Of a stretch of DNA of 64,000 nucleotides, positions 11,110-22,199 are shown in pieces. The number at the start of each line of letters is the position of its first letter. Position 1 is the stretch's first letter. A program made the position numbers and the translations under genes. The stretch spans positions 11,286,143-11,350,142 of the forward strand of contig NC_052351.1 of NCBI RefSeq assembly GCF_009727055.1. The letters run 5' to 3'. This DNA is from Benincasa hispida (taxonomy: Eukaryota; Streptophyta; Magnoliopsida; Cucurbitales; Cucurbitaceae). Under the pieces are notes generated by a model. The model was not told where the DNA came from. It was given only the letters and a program-made list of their open reading frames with translations, and did no database searches.

Positions 11110-12812
11110 CTAAAAAACGGGTCATTCGTATAAATTTCCCTTCGTTGAAGCGCCTCGTCTATCTGTCTTCTCATGTGAAGGTCGTTATGCCTCGCCAATC
11201 GTCGATAACTACTCACGTCGCTCGCTGAGGACGTTCAGCCGCCACCACCAGGTCTCCCCAGAAGTCGTCGCTCTCGCCCAACCATGAACCCGGCGACGCC
11301 GTTGCCGTTTCCAGACCAACCTCGCACGCCTTCACTGGTTTCGCCGGAGTCTTGAGTTGGGTAAAGATTTTGGTTAGTTTCGGTGATTTTCTCATAGATC
11401 TTGGAAACCCACTGAAGTTAAGGTCTATTAATTGTTTTAAATGTAATTTGTGAGGTTGGATTCGAAGTTTGGAGATCGATAGTGTGCTTTCTAGCAGGAC
11501 TAAAGTTGTTTTTAATCAATTCGTTGGTAAGTTAAGGTTCTAAATCTTTGAATAAATTTTTGCTTAGGCCTTTTGTTTGGATAGATTTTTGTTTGGAATT
11601 GAACCCAATGATTTATTTTTGAATGAGATTTATGTTCTAGGATTTTAATTCTAGTGAATTGTTGGAGTTTAGTTGTCATGTTAACTTTTCTCGACTTAAT
11701 TTGAGGTAAGTGACCCCATTATTAGGGTGCCCTCATGCCGAGCGCCCTTGTTTATGATTTATGTTATGGAACCACCTATGAGATTTAGGTTTGTGACGTA
11801 TGTTTTGATACAATGGACTAATGGGTTCAGTACCATGTTTTTTTTTTTATCAGGCCATTAGACGGAAATGAATCAACAAGTTCATTTGCATGTTACAATT
11901 TTGCGTGAATCAACGAATTTATTTTCATGTTACGATTCTATGTGAATCGATGATTCATTTGCATGTTATGATTTTGCGACAGATTAATATTCATGTTTGT
12001 TTTAACGGTGTGTCATCAGGTCACTAAATATGCAAGTTTGTTTTAATGGGTTCAGTACCATGTTTTTTTTATCAGGGCATTAGACGGGAATGAATCAACA
12101 AGTTCATTTGCATGTTACAATTCTACGTGAATCAACGGGTTTATTTTCATGTTACAATTCTACGTGAATCGACGATTCATTTGCATGTTATTATTTTGCG
12201 ACAGATTTATTTTCATATTTGTTTTAACGGTGTGTCATCAGGTCACTAAATATGCGAGTTAGGGTTAGACAAGTTATCCCTTTTGCCATTCAGAAACAGT
12301 TACAATTTGCTGAACCCACTAAGCCAAGCATTCACTGCATGTGAATGCATAGCCAGATCCCGGTAATGGGATCATTTACTGATTCTTTTATACTCATTCT
12401 TTATGTTTACATATTTTTCAGATAAGGGCAAGGATACTCGGGCAATTGACAAGAGGAGTTCGTAACAGAGCTAATGGGACTAGAAAATGCTACAACATTT
12501 GAGTTCATGTGTTTTTCTTTTTTTAAATGTTTTACGATTTTCTTTCATAAAATTGATTTGACAGAATTTATGTGTTAAAAGTTCTCATTTTTAGTTAGTT
12601 TTTTTTTTCTTTTTTTTCCCTTATTGGTAAATTTAGGTTTTGGGATACCCCGAGTCAAACGGTGTGAAATTTTGAGTTGAGTTTTTTTTTTTTTTTTTTT
12701 CTTGAATTCTTTATTTGATGAAACAATCCAATTTTCTTATTTCCAATGTAAATATTTATGCATGCATGTAGTGACGACCTTATCAGGAATCTTAGAAAGT
12801 GGGGTAGTTATA
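11110..12812 (-). mobile_element. LTR of the TGTAACGACC type, minus orientation
   Basis: The 5' end near 12812 reads TATAACTACCCCACTTTCTA on minus, a decayed form of the TGTAACGACCC start seen at 25710, 47672 and 50310. The shared core with TATAAAA and CCCATTACCGGGATC lies at 12341-12395. It is preceded by CTCCTCTTGTCA and CTTATCTGAAAA blocks, as in the other three. The 3' end is not resolved: I place it between 11110 and 11450. A GC-richer segment at 11160-11400 may be its tail. No internal domain is present. The Ty3/gypsy assignment is inference. Confidence 0.6.
11821..12270. repeat. Two copies of a 225-bp unit inside the LTR
   Basis: ATGGGTTCAGTACCATG begins copies at 11821 and 12046. Within each are shorter repeats of about 44 bases built on CATTTGCATGTTA and GTGAATC.ACGA words. 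Confidence 0.85.
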
Positions 12813-13773
12813 GTTCGAGCTCATATGATGTTATTTTTTAATTAAATTTATCGTAACTCGTTAGGATGCTAGTATCATTTAAGAATGATATGAAGTCTAG
12901 TTGTACTAAAAGAATTATTTATAATAGTTATTTATAATAATTATTATACTATGAATATAGAGAGTAAATATTAAGCAACTAATAACAATTTTTCATAAAC
13001 TAATGGCCATTTGGATTGACTTGAAAAAAAAATGTTTTTAAAAAAACTCATTTTTATTTAAACACTTTTGACAACTATTGTTGAAAATACTCCTCAAAAG
13101 TTATTCTGAGTGGTTGTCAAACACTCACATTTTTTCTAAAATGACTTTTTTTTAAAAAAAATTAAACACTTAAAAATTCATTCTAAACACATTTTAAGAG
13201 CTTAAAAACTTCGATGCAATACACATAGATTTTAGATTACATTTTTAACACATCATATTGTCCATTCACTTTCTTATTATTTTATTTTTTTTTCCCCTAC
13301 AATATGTAGGGTGGAAAATTCAAACTCTGACTCTAAGATTAATAATACAAACACATCGCCAGTTGCACTATGCTAATTTTGGTACTTACTTATTTTAGAT
13401 GTATAATTAAATTTACTTTTTCCCACTAGCTTAAGTTTTTTTGGTAAATTACTGATTTAAGATAGTATCAGAACATCTGAATGTCTTGGGCTCAAACCCT
13501 TATAATGTTATTTCCTTCCCATTTAATATTCATTTCCACTTGTTGGACCCACTAGGTAGAGTGTTATTTTTTATTTGTTTATTTTAGAAACTTACTTTCG
13601 TTTTTGTCCATTTTACTAACTTTTTTTACATCACATATAGTCAACTTTATTACCAAAATCATTACTCATGCTAAATTAACATTTTGGAGAAAAAAATTAA
13701 TTTCTTGTAAACTTGACAAGTGTATTGATTTTATAATTTTTTTTAATCAATAAATGGATGCACATATTAAAAA
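12813..13773. repeat. AT-rich spacer with MITE-like and SINE-like sequence
   Basis: No gene seen. At 13008-13198 an imperfect inverted repeat flanks GTTGTCAAACACTC. The left arm reads CATTTGGATTGACTTG and the right arm reverse complement reads GTGTTTAGAATGAATTTTT, a MITE-like shape also seen at 55098-55290. At 13424-13530 TTAAGATAGTATCAGA with GGGCTCAAACCC resembles tRNA-type A and B boxes of a SINE, as at 31120-31380. Confidence 0.4.
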
Positions 13774-15917
13774 AGAAGGAACTCTTATCAAAGAGCACCT
13801 CTGAGCAGAAGCAAGATCGTTCCAAACTCATTGTGACAGAAATACCACATTCACAATCAAACATACTAGTTATGCATTTAACAACAAATTACGGCATGCT
13901 TTGAAACTCTAAACAACAAAAGAGCAAGATACACACCAGTTGAAGAACTCTTCTTCGCCTTTCAATCTCGCTCTCGTCACTCCAACCAATCTCACTGTTG
14001 CTGAGATCTTCATGACAATTGTCTACCAAATCTCGTTGTCATCTACCCACGAACAGACTCCTCACGAACAAGGCAATAATGGAAGACACGACCACTCGAA
14101 AACCTCGATATTCTCGGAGTGAGAATCCAGGAGATATGGGCTATGTTGGATTTGGTAGAGCGAAGGAGGAAGGAACGATCGTTTACCACGACTAAGCAAG
14201 TGGGAGAAATCAGGAGTCTATCGCATAGGTTGATGCTTGATCGTTTAGGTAGAGGTACACGGTTGTGTAGTAAACTGGGGTTGATCGTATAGACGATCAT
14301 TTAGTAAAACACTCAGGCGCGCGATCGCTTAGAAAAAGCTAGACGATCGTTTAGGTAATTCTATGTGATTGTTTAGGAAAAGCGCGCGTGTACACGATCG
14401 TTTAGTAAACTTTGAGCTGTCGTGTATGCTCTCGGTTTGCTAGGCGATAGACAGTATACTCAATCGGTGAGCGAATATCTGATCCTTTGCAAAATGAAAA
14501 AACATTTTTATTTTATCCTGCAGTTACGAAAACTGAATACAATCTCCCACTATCTCATTCTGTTACGGAGAAAAAACAGCCAAAAATTATCCTATAATTG
14601 TTAAATTAAAAAATGAATATAATCATATTATATTTATAACTTATAGTTTAATATCACATCAAATGTAACATATAAAGCATAGTCCTTTTCTCCTCTACTA
14701 AATATAAATCATATTTATATCATTTTCCTCTAATTAATGTAACTCATACATCATGTCAACCATATCATATATAATTGACCAGTTCAATCATATCATATAT
14801 AATCGACCAGTTCAATCATATCATATATAATCGAACTCCCTCTTGTCAATTTGTAACACTTCAAACTGACCCAAAAACTAATTTTCAACTTGAATCCATT
14901 GAGGTACCAAGGGGATCTTATGGACATATGGCTCAAAGCTCCAACGGTATGTGAATAACTGACTAAACTCTTTGACCACGAGATCCATCATCCGTTAACT
15001 ACCAGGCATTCCACTAAAGATCGACAGCTGCACTCTTCAATACGATAACCCTTCACAGATGCTCGTAAGTACAACTGGACCAATTTACCGTTTTGCCCCT
15101 ATAGTTACATCTAACTTCTTAAGTACCACTGATCCCTCTAATGAATAATACAACATAGTCCTACTACGTATGGACACCTCTCGGACCATGAGAAGGTGTA
15201 TGGCGTCACATCGTTCAAGCCCCAAAATCAGCCCTTAAGAGAGCAATCTATCTACGTAGCCCTACTTCGGGGAAAGAGTGAATTCCATCTTGTGTAGCTG
15301 AGTTCCCAGCTCCCAAATCAGACAAATCTCCAAAGTGGTAGGTTTGAGTTATCGATGTGGCCATTTGTATCCGTGCAAATAAAAGGACCACACTCAAAGG
15401 CAGGAGTTCCCAACTCACTCAGGATTGAGGTCATATTACCTATGGTCATCCTAGTGAAGTGAAGTCTCTGTTATGAACCACGTTATATAACGAGACTATA
15501 ACACTTCGTGATCCGATCTTATACAAACTCCTTTATATAGGACGCCCCCGCTCACATGTCTTCACATGAATGATCGGGATCAAACCATTTGTAAAAAGTC
15601 ACAACACTAGTAACTATTCTATAAAGCGAGCCGCATCCATAGTGTTACCAGAATAAGGTTTCCCTCTTATATCCATATACTACAGACCATTTTGGTTATC
15701 ACTTAAGACATGATCTACCTGTATGTCATCACATACATGCTTAAGTTACAATGACAATTAGAGATCTTAGTTTATTGATTTGTGGTAAAGCAATTAAAAC
15801 ATCAAATGTTCCATAGACAATAGTGAAGAAAATATCATATATTATTACATCACATGCGTTTGTTCAATACAGTGTTTACAAACTACCGAACCCAAAGAGA
15901 GTTTAGGGCCCCCAACA
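13774..15917 (-). mobile_element. Solo LTR (2.1 kb) with AAAAA target duplication
   Basis: On minus it starts TGTTGGGGGCCCTAAACTC and ends GAGTTCCTTC(T). AAAAA precedes (13769-13773) and follows (15918-15922), though in A-rich DNA this is weak by itself. It shares full-length alignment blocks with the 7465-9571 copy, including a GATCG array at 14170-14420. No coding sequence lies inside. Confidence 0.8.
14170..14420. repeat. GATCG-rich array in LTR
   Basis: Same array type as 7790-8115: CGATCGTTTAGGTAA, GCGCGATCGCTTAG and ACGATCGTTTAGTAAA words recur at short, irregular spacing. Confidence 0.7.
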
Positions 15918-18150
15918 AAAAATATTTTTTTTTCTAACAATGCTTCAAATGAAAACCTATCCATAAGGCAAAATTTCCAATAACTTCAATTTCAAAGTCT
16001 AAAGTGAACGTTTTAACAATTAATTATCCAAGTTTATGATGTAATTCGATAAAATTAAAAGTTTTAGAGAAACATCGATAACTTGCCAAGTAGTTTAAAA
16101 TTAAAATTGGTCTTTTTCCTAATATTTAAGTAGCAACATGTTGGAGATGAATAATTGTTTCAAAGCTTAGAGATTAAATGAACATATAAAATTGTATATT
16201 TTAATATAAAATTAAAAAGATCAAATAATTGTAAAAAATAGTTAATGGTACATTTAGATTAATTAATCCACTATTGACGATGGATTTAGGATAAGTTAAA
16301 ATTTTGACATTCAATATCCATCACATTTTATCTCCAACTATATTTTGACCATTTTAAAGTATTGGCTTTCATTGTCATCAATCATGATTTCTATGGTTGA
16401 TTGACTATTAAATGATAAATAATATACTGTCCTAAAAAAATGGATAAATAATATACTCTAACTTTAATTGAATTGTAATAAATGTTTTAATGTAATTATT
16501 AGAAAGTGACATCTTAAAAAATGATGTAAAAGAAATAGACTTCTTTTTATCCAATTTCTTAACGTAAGAAAACTAGGAAAGGTCGAAATTCTCACATGGC
16601 CATTTGAAATCCGATGATTGCGAGGGATTTCAATTAATAATGAATTTTAAATGAATTAACATTATTTGGTATCATATGAAATAAAATAATTTTAAAATTT
16701 TATGTGATTTCAAATCCTATTTTAATTTTTTTTAAAAAAATCTAACTAAAATGTTCGAATTTTATAGAATTTAAAAATAAATTACTTAATTAACCTTGTC
16801 AAATTCTAATTTTCAATTAACACATTATAGTTAAAAGCTTATATTAGTAAATTTTTAAGTTTTTTTTTTCTTTTTTGGTAACTATCCAAACACACAATTT
16901 TAAATACATTTATTTTAAATCTTCTCATTCCGAACAAAGTAACTAATTTAAAAGTATTTCTTGGATTTCAAATTACAAAATTTAAAATCATTTCTTAAAC
17001 TTTTTTTAATTCAAACGGAGGGACAATATGTACCAACCCAAATTACAAAATTTAAAATCATTTCTTAAACATTTTTTAATTCAAACGGAGGGACAATATG
17101 TACCAACCCATTATAAAAGAATAATTATATTTTATTTTTTTTACTCGTTTATTGCTCTGTATTTTAGCCCTGCTATTCTAGGAAGCACAGATTCAGAAAT
17201 TATATAGAGAATTGGTATCAGATACGTGTCAGATAAGGATACGTCCAGATATGTGTTTGATATGTGATTTCAAATATCTGATTTCTTTAATTATTTTTTT
17301 GAATTTTCAGATACGCGTATCTAGAGTATCTGCTTCTAAATACGTGAATGGAATACACTGTGTTCTTTTTTTTTTCTTCCAAATTTAAGCTCAATCACTT
17401 AAAAAAGTCTACTTAATCTAACAATTCAAAACAAAATGGATTAAAAATGATAAAAACAATAAAAAAAAAAAACATGAAAAGCAAAAAGAAAAATCCAAAT
17501 CTTCATTCATATCTTCTCTCCCACTATCTAAATCATAGTTTACACCTCCCTTCATCCTCAACTTCATTCTTCAATCTTCATATTCTACTTCTTTCTTATC
17601 GTATGTTCTAGTCGCTCAACCGCCATTAGACATTGCTGTATTTTTTTTTTTTTCAAATTTTCACTCTTTTCTTGAACCTACTTTAATCTAAATTAAAATA
17701 AGTATTATAATAATTAATTAGGTATTACTATATATATATTCAACGTATTCGTATCTTAGTTTTTTAGAAATTGACGTATTATCATACAGTATCATATCAC
17801 TATCTTGTATCTATATCCACATTTGTGTTTTTTAACTACATTTAATTTTGGTATTGTTCGATAAAGTCGCCATTGCTCGAAGAATTTTAAATTAGTCTCT
17901 CATGTTTTCCTTTTAATATCTTTTTTCAATTATGTAATTTTCGTTGGTAGATGTTAAATGGTGGTTAGGTTCATAATAAGCATAAATTCATGATTTTTTT
18001 TTTTTAAAAAAAAACATAAATTCATGATATTTTGAGATTTTCATAAATTCAAAAGACCTATTAAGGTCAAGTACATATTTGGTTTTTTCCTTGTTTGTCA
18101 ATTTGTAGAGATTTGAGGTAAGAATTTGAATCTTCATCACTAAAGTAGTT
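15918..18150. repeat. AT-rich intergenic DNA with degenerate repeats
   Basis: No convincing gene. 16610-16750 has a GGATTTGAAATCC-type MITE end. 17190-17350 holds GATACGTGTCAGATA-like words with a related stretch at 17740-17815, probably an old element. Poly-A/T tracts are common. Confidence 0.4.
16971..17110. repeat. Tandem duplication, 70-bp unit
   Basis: AATTACAAAATTTAAAATC begins copies at 16971 and 17041. The two copies are almost identical, ending GGGACAATATGTACCAACCC. Confidence 0.9.
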
Positions 18151-18159
18151 AATTAGGGA

Positions 18160-18740
18160 AAAAATATATTTTCTGTTTTGGTTTTAATCTAATTTTAAGT
18201 TTCAAAACATTAAAGTTTTAATCTCCAAAGTTTGAATTTGATTTCACTTTAGTTCTTATATTTCAAAATATTACAATTTTACCCATGAAATTTGAATTAT
18301 GTTTCAATTTAGTCCCTTGATTGTTTCAAGATTTGCACATTTTAATATCATTTTTATACTAATACTCATGTCAATCTTTGTTGTTAATGTATATTAATAA
18401 ATTTGAAATGATTTTTGAAGTGTAACTAATTTAGATTTAATTTTATTAGTGGTTTAAAAATAGTGAAACATAATTCATTACAATTTTTTTAATTTTTAAA
18501 TTAATTAATAAACATTAACATTAAAGACTAAGAGTCAGCATTTAGTGAAAATTAAGATTAAAAAATGTAAATCTAAATGGAGAGATCAAATTAAAATAAA
18601 ATTCAAAGTTTAATAGTAAAATTATAATATTTTAAAATGTATGGACTTAAAATTCAAATCAACCAAAATTTAATGACTAAAAATGTAACATTTTGAAATT
18701 TATGGATCAAATAAAAACTAAACCTACAATCTGAAGAGAA
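18160..18740. repeat. Foldback (MITE-like) element
   Basis: The left part (18170-18360) has TTTCAAAACATTAAAGTTTT and CCATGAAATTTGAATTATG. The right part (18560-18740) carries the inverted counterparts (AAAATGTAACATTTTGAAAT, TTCAAAGTTTAATAGTAAAA). Arms of about 180 bases face each other around an AT-rich centre. Not coding. Confidence 0.6.
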
Positions 18741-18948
18741 AAAAAATATTTCCCTCTTTTCTAGTATGGTAAAATATTTTTTATCTGTAATAAAAAAAAT
18801 TTCCCTTTAATTTTTCCTTAACCACATTATACATCCACGATTTTTTTTAAATAATGTTTTTTTAATAAATAATGACAAAAATAGGGTTGGGGGAAGTATT
18901 TTAAAAAATAGGTGTTTTGGGAAAGTATTGACGGATGTAGGGTAGTGA

Positions 18949-19072
18949 AATCGTGTACCCAGTACACGATTTCCATGTGGCATACTCGTGTACCGGGTAC
19001 ACGAGTACCATTTAATCCAGTCAGCTGACTGGTTGACTGGTCGAGCTAACTCGTGTACCCGATACACGAGTT
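18949..19072. repeat. Cluster of palindromes (TCGTGTACC...GGTACACGA)
   Basis: Three imperfect palindromes with 8 to 10-base arms lie at 18950-18971, 18984-19006 and 19049-19072. Between the last two is a perfect 14-base palindrome, CAGTCAGCTGACTG, at 19018-19031. A fourth TCGTGTACC-type palindrome lies at 20197-20219 near the other end of the unit. Confidence 0.85.
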
Positions 19073-19606
19073 CGCTTATAAATTTTTTTTGGTTTAAAGT
19101 CTAAAAATTACTTTGGAATTGGGAAGCCCTTAGATTCTTATGATTTATGTTTGTATTATTTAGAAGAATGAGTTTTAGAAGGTTTGCATAATTTACAAGC
19201 TTGAAATTTGTAAATATTTGAATGTACAAATCTTTGAGATGAGTTCTGAATACTTTTGTACTTCTATTATTTCAAATTACTAGTTTAAGTAAACACAAAA
19301 ATTATATTTGGTTTACAAAACTAAAATTCACGAATGAAAAATTTGTAATCCAAATGTTCTAATTTAGGTGTTGGACAAACAATGCTAAAATTAGAATAAC
19401 TCAACGGACATAAAATTTGTACTTTTGACTCTATTTATTCCAAATTTGTATAATTTTTTTTAATTGTTAAACTTAATTATTAAATTTAATTCTTTCATTA
19501 TTAAACTTAATTATATCTTTAATCTACAATGAAAACATCTTGCACTCATATTAAAAAAAATACCAAGATATTAAATAATATTTCAATTAGTTCTTTTGAG
19601 ATTTGC

Positions 19607-20196
19607 AATTTGAAAATGATACAATGTGGGATTTAAAAACGACCCCCTGGCCCTTACTCCTCATGGGTTTGTCTTCGTGTCCCTCTAAATTATGTTCACC
19701 CCGTTGTCGCTGTCGTCTACGACAATTACGTCTTCGATCGGTGTCAGCAACATTGAGTCGTCTTGTTTGTTGAATAATACTTTCTACGTTCATCAATGTT
19801 TGCTGACACATTGAATCCAATTCTGGTGGATTGTTCTGTACTGAATATTGTTGAACATCGCCAATAAAATATTCTGTAGAATAAAAAAATATTAAACAAT
19901 ATTCATATTATATATATGGAAAATGTCTGATTTGAAATCTCTTACCATGTAGTAATAGTAAGCGCCGTCTGGTGAGATAAATCGCCTCGTGATCGAATTG
20001 TACCAGAGAAAGTAGTCGTCTGATACAGCTGGCCCATCTGTTAATTTTCCCTGTGCACAACGATCACGTTGTCCATGCCAGTAGGATAAATACTCCGCAT
20101 GGATTCGAAACCAGTCTTGGTCGTGCTTACCTCTTAAATCGATCTGGTGTAGTTCTGGAAGTGTATAAGGCAACGAAGGTAACCGATTTAGGTGTA
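19607..20196 (-). pseudogene. Plant mobile domain-like protein, C-terminal remnant
   Basis: The minus-strand translation of 19946-20196 reads LPYTLPELHQIDLRGKHDQD, then WFRIHAEYLSYWHGQRDRC, DDYFLWYNSITRRFISPDG and YYYYM. It ends at a good splice donor, ATG|GTAAGAG, at 19946/19945. After a short AT-rich intron a second piece, up to about 19607, reads GDVQQYS, a glutamine-rich stretch and RRRNCRRRQRQRG. This is the C-terminal part of the plant mobile domain family, often annotated as phosphatase 7 long form-like or aminotransferase-like. The acceptor near 19874 leaves the second piece out of frame by one base. The whole N-terminal domain is absent. It is a remnant and not a working gene. Confidence 0.7.
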
Positions 20197-20219
20197 ATCA
20201 TGTACCCGGTACACGATTT
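20197..20219. repeat. Palindrome copy at right end of the unit
   Basis: AATCATGTACCCGGTACACGATT, in two arms, is the fourth member of the palindrome set at 18949-19072. It lies just inside the right inverted repeat. Confidence 0.8.
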
Positions 20220-20550
20220 AAACACCTATTTTTGGGAATACTTCTCCCAACCCTATTTTTGTCATTATTTATTAAAAAAGTTCTACATCCACTTATTTAA
20301 AAATATAATTGAAATTAAATTGTTAAAATGTATTGAATTAAATTTAAATAATTTTTTATATAAATTAGATATACTATGAAGATTTGAATTAGAGACCTTT
20401 CGATATTCAGTATAGACAAATGTATCCAATTAAACTGAGTTGTTGTTAGCAAATTTAAAACAATTTAAAACAATAGAAAACTAGATTGAAAAACACTCGT
20501 ACTGTATATGAAAAGGCATATATTTAGCAAAAAGTTAAATATATCAAAAT

Positions 20551-20788
20551 TATTATAAATATCATAAAAATAAATGTCCAATATTTAGTGTCCTAAAAGT
20601 TTCATTTTTATATTGTCCATGTGGCTTGTAATAATTCATGCTTGGTGTCTATGTAAGTCCACATTCTACTTGCCATATTTGGTGGTATCTTAAAAACGAT
20701 GCACATTGGTGAGAACAAAAAGAAAATCTCATATATTTCCTATTTTCATAAAATTATAATTTTAGTTATTTATAAGTTTATTGTATAT

Positions 20789-20851
<63 letters not shown>

Positions 20852-21004
20852 CCAATTCCTTCCGCGATACCTCCCAAGGAAAATTCCGAATTGGATAGCA
20901 AGGTGCTCCCCTTTATTTGAATACTTACATACGGCTTATATATATATATATATATATTATCTCCATATCCGTTGTACTCCATTGTGCTCCTCAATTTCAC
21001 AATA
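20551..21004 (+). mobile_element. 5' LTR of the copia element
   Basis: It aligns in blocks with the 3' LTR: ATGTGGCTT.TAATAATTCATG, TGATGTACATTGGTGAGAA-like, CCATATCCGTTGT and CTCAATTT.ACAA. It contains a long (TAA)n(TTA)n microsatellite and a TA run that are much shorter in the 3' LTR. No good primer-binding site for initiator tRNA-Met was seen directly after 21004. Confidence 0.8.
20790..20850. repeat. (TAA)n(TTA)n palindromic microsatellite
   Basis: About ten TAA units are followed directly by ten TTA units, centred at 20820/20821. The two halves are perfect inverted complements and could fold into a hairpin. It lies inside the copia 5' LTR. Confidence 0.95.
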
Positions 21005-21235
21005 CGTTATACGTTGTTTCCTCTTTACCTCTCCTTCTCTACCTAAAATTAAGTAAGTGTCTCAATAGCGAGAAAATCATAGCTCTGGCACTGAAACAAG
21101 AGAAGCATGCGCTCCTGTTGCTTCCATTGTTGAAGGTAGGTCGATCTTTTCCTCTTCATTATAATTAATAAATTAAATGTTATTTTGCATATTTAGTACA
21201 TATTAAATTTCTAATATAAACACGATATTTTGTGA

Positions 21236-22140
21236 TAGTGTTGCCATAACAAACCTTACAAAATTAGAATTCGCAAACCTTGACATTAATGACAATAATT
21301 ATTTGTTATGGGTGCTCGATGCCGAAATTCACCGGGATGCTATGAACTTGGGAGAAACAATTAAAGAAAGAAATACAACATTTAGTCAGAACAAAGAAAA
21401 AACTATGATTTTCCTTCGTCATCATCTCCATGAGGGATTAAAAATTGAGTATCTTACAATAAAAGATCACCGTATCTTGTGAAAAAAAATTGAAAGAAAG
21501 GTGTGATCATCAAAAGACAGTTATTCTTCCTAAAGCCCATTATATATTGATGTATTTGAGGCTACAAGATTTTAAATTTGTAAGTGATTACAATTCCGCA
21601 TTATTTAAAATCAATTCAAAATTGTTGTTATACGGAGAAAAAATTATTGATGTCGATATGTTAAAGAAGACATTTTCTAATTATTGATGTCGATATGTTA
21701 AAGAAGACATTTTCTATATTTCATGTCTCGAATATGCTCCTGTAACAGCAATATCGAGATAAAGATTTTAAATAGTATTGTGAATTAATTTCATGTCTTC
21801 TTGTGGTCAAACAAAATAACGAGTTATTGATGAAAAATCATGAATCTTGACCAACTGGAACAACACTATTCCCTGAAGTGAATGCTGTGAATTTTAATAA
21901 TAATCGTGGTCGAGGTCGTGGTCATAACCATGGCAGAGGAAGAAATAATTATTATTTTCCAAGTGGTCATTTTAATCATTCAAATTTCAAAAGAACTACA
22001 CAAAATGATGATCACAAAGGAAAAGCTTCACAAGATAAGAGTTCAAAAAGTATTGAAAAATAAATGCTTCCAATGTGGAATGATTGGACATTAGTCATAT
22101 ACCTGTCATACGTCAAAACACTTAGTTGAACTCTGTCAAA
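21236..22140 (+). pseudogene. copia gag remnant
   Basis: Fragments in several frames read LEFANLDINDNNYLLW, GETIKERN and IFLRHHLHEGLK, typical of plant copia Gag (UBN2 type). An Arg/Gly/His-rich stretch, RGRGRGHNHGRGRN, then leads to a zinc knuckle at 22065-22106 with CFQC and the histidine in place. A TAG codon directly follows that histidine (22092-22094). At 21650-21710 a short duplication (GATGTCGATATGTTAAAGAA) adds another break. Nucleic-acid packaging is the known role of such proteins. This copy cannot be translated in full. Confidence 0.8.
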
Positions 22141-22199
22141 CTCCCTGAAAGAAAAAAAGAAAAATGTAGAAGCAAATTTTACATACAAGGATAATGATA

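Larger units (their letters stand above)
18850..20290 (-). mobile_element. Inverted-repeat unit carrying a plant-mobile-domain gene remnant
   Basis: The segment TAATAAATAATGACAAAAAT, followed by AGGGTTGGG, GAAGTATT and AAAATAGGTGTTT, lies on + from about 18860 and inverted (minus) from about 20280. Both then run into a TCGTGTACC palindrome. Inside, on minus, lies the last part of a plant-mobile-domain-like gene. The inverted ends suggest a small non-autonomous or deletion-derived DNA element, possibly MULE-related, because plant mobile domains are known to be carried by MULE and gypsy elements. Exact ends and a target duplication were not resolved. Confidence 0.55.

Noticed and set aside
11213..11395. 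60-codon GC-rich ORF on minus
   Set aside because: Probably the tail of the LTR at 11110-12812; comparable GC-richer non-coding stretches occur near the end of the LTR at 25710.
18807..19067. 86-codon ORF on minus
   Set aside because: It runs through the palindrome cluster and inverted arm of the mobile-domain unit; it has no independent coding signal.
20699..21056. Poly-Asn/Tyr and poly-Ile ORFs
   Set aside because: Translations of the (TAA)n(TTA)n microsatellite in an LTR.
21078..21092. Initiator tRNA primer-binding site after the copia 5' LTR
   Set aside because: TAGCTCTGGCACT is in the wrong place and orientation and does not match the expected TGGTATCAGAGC.
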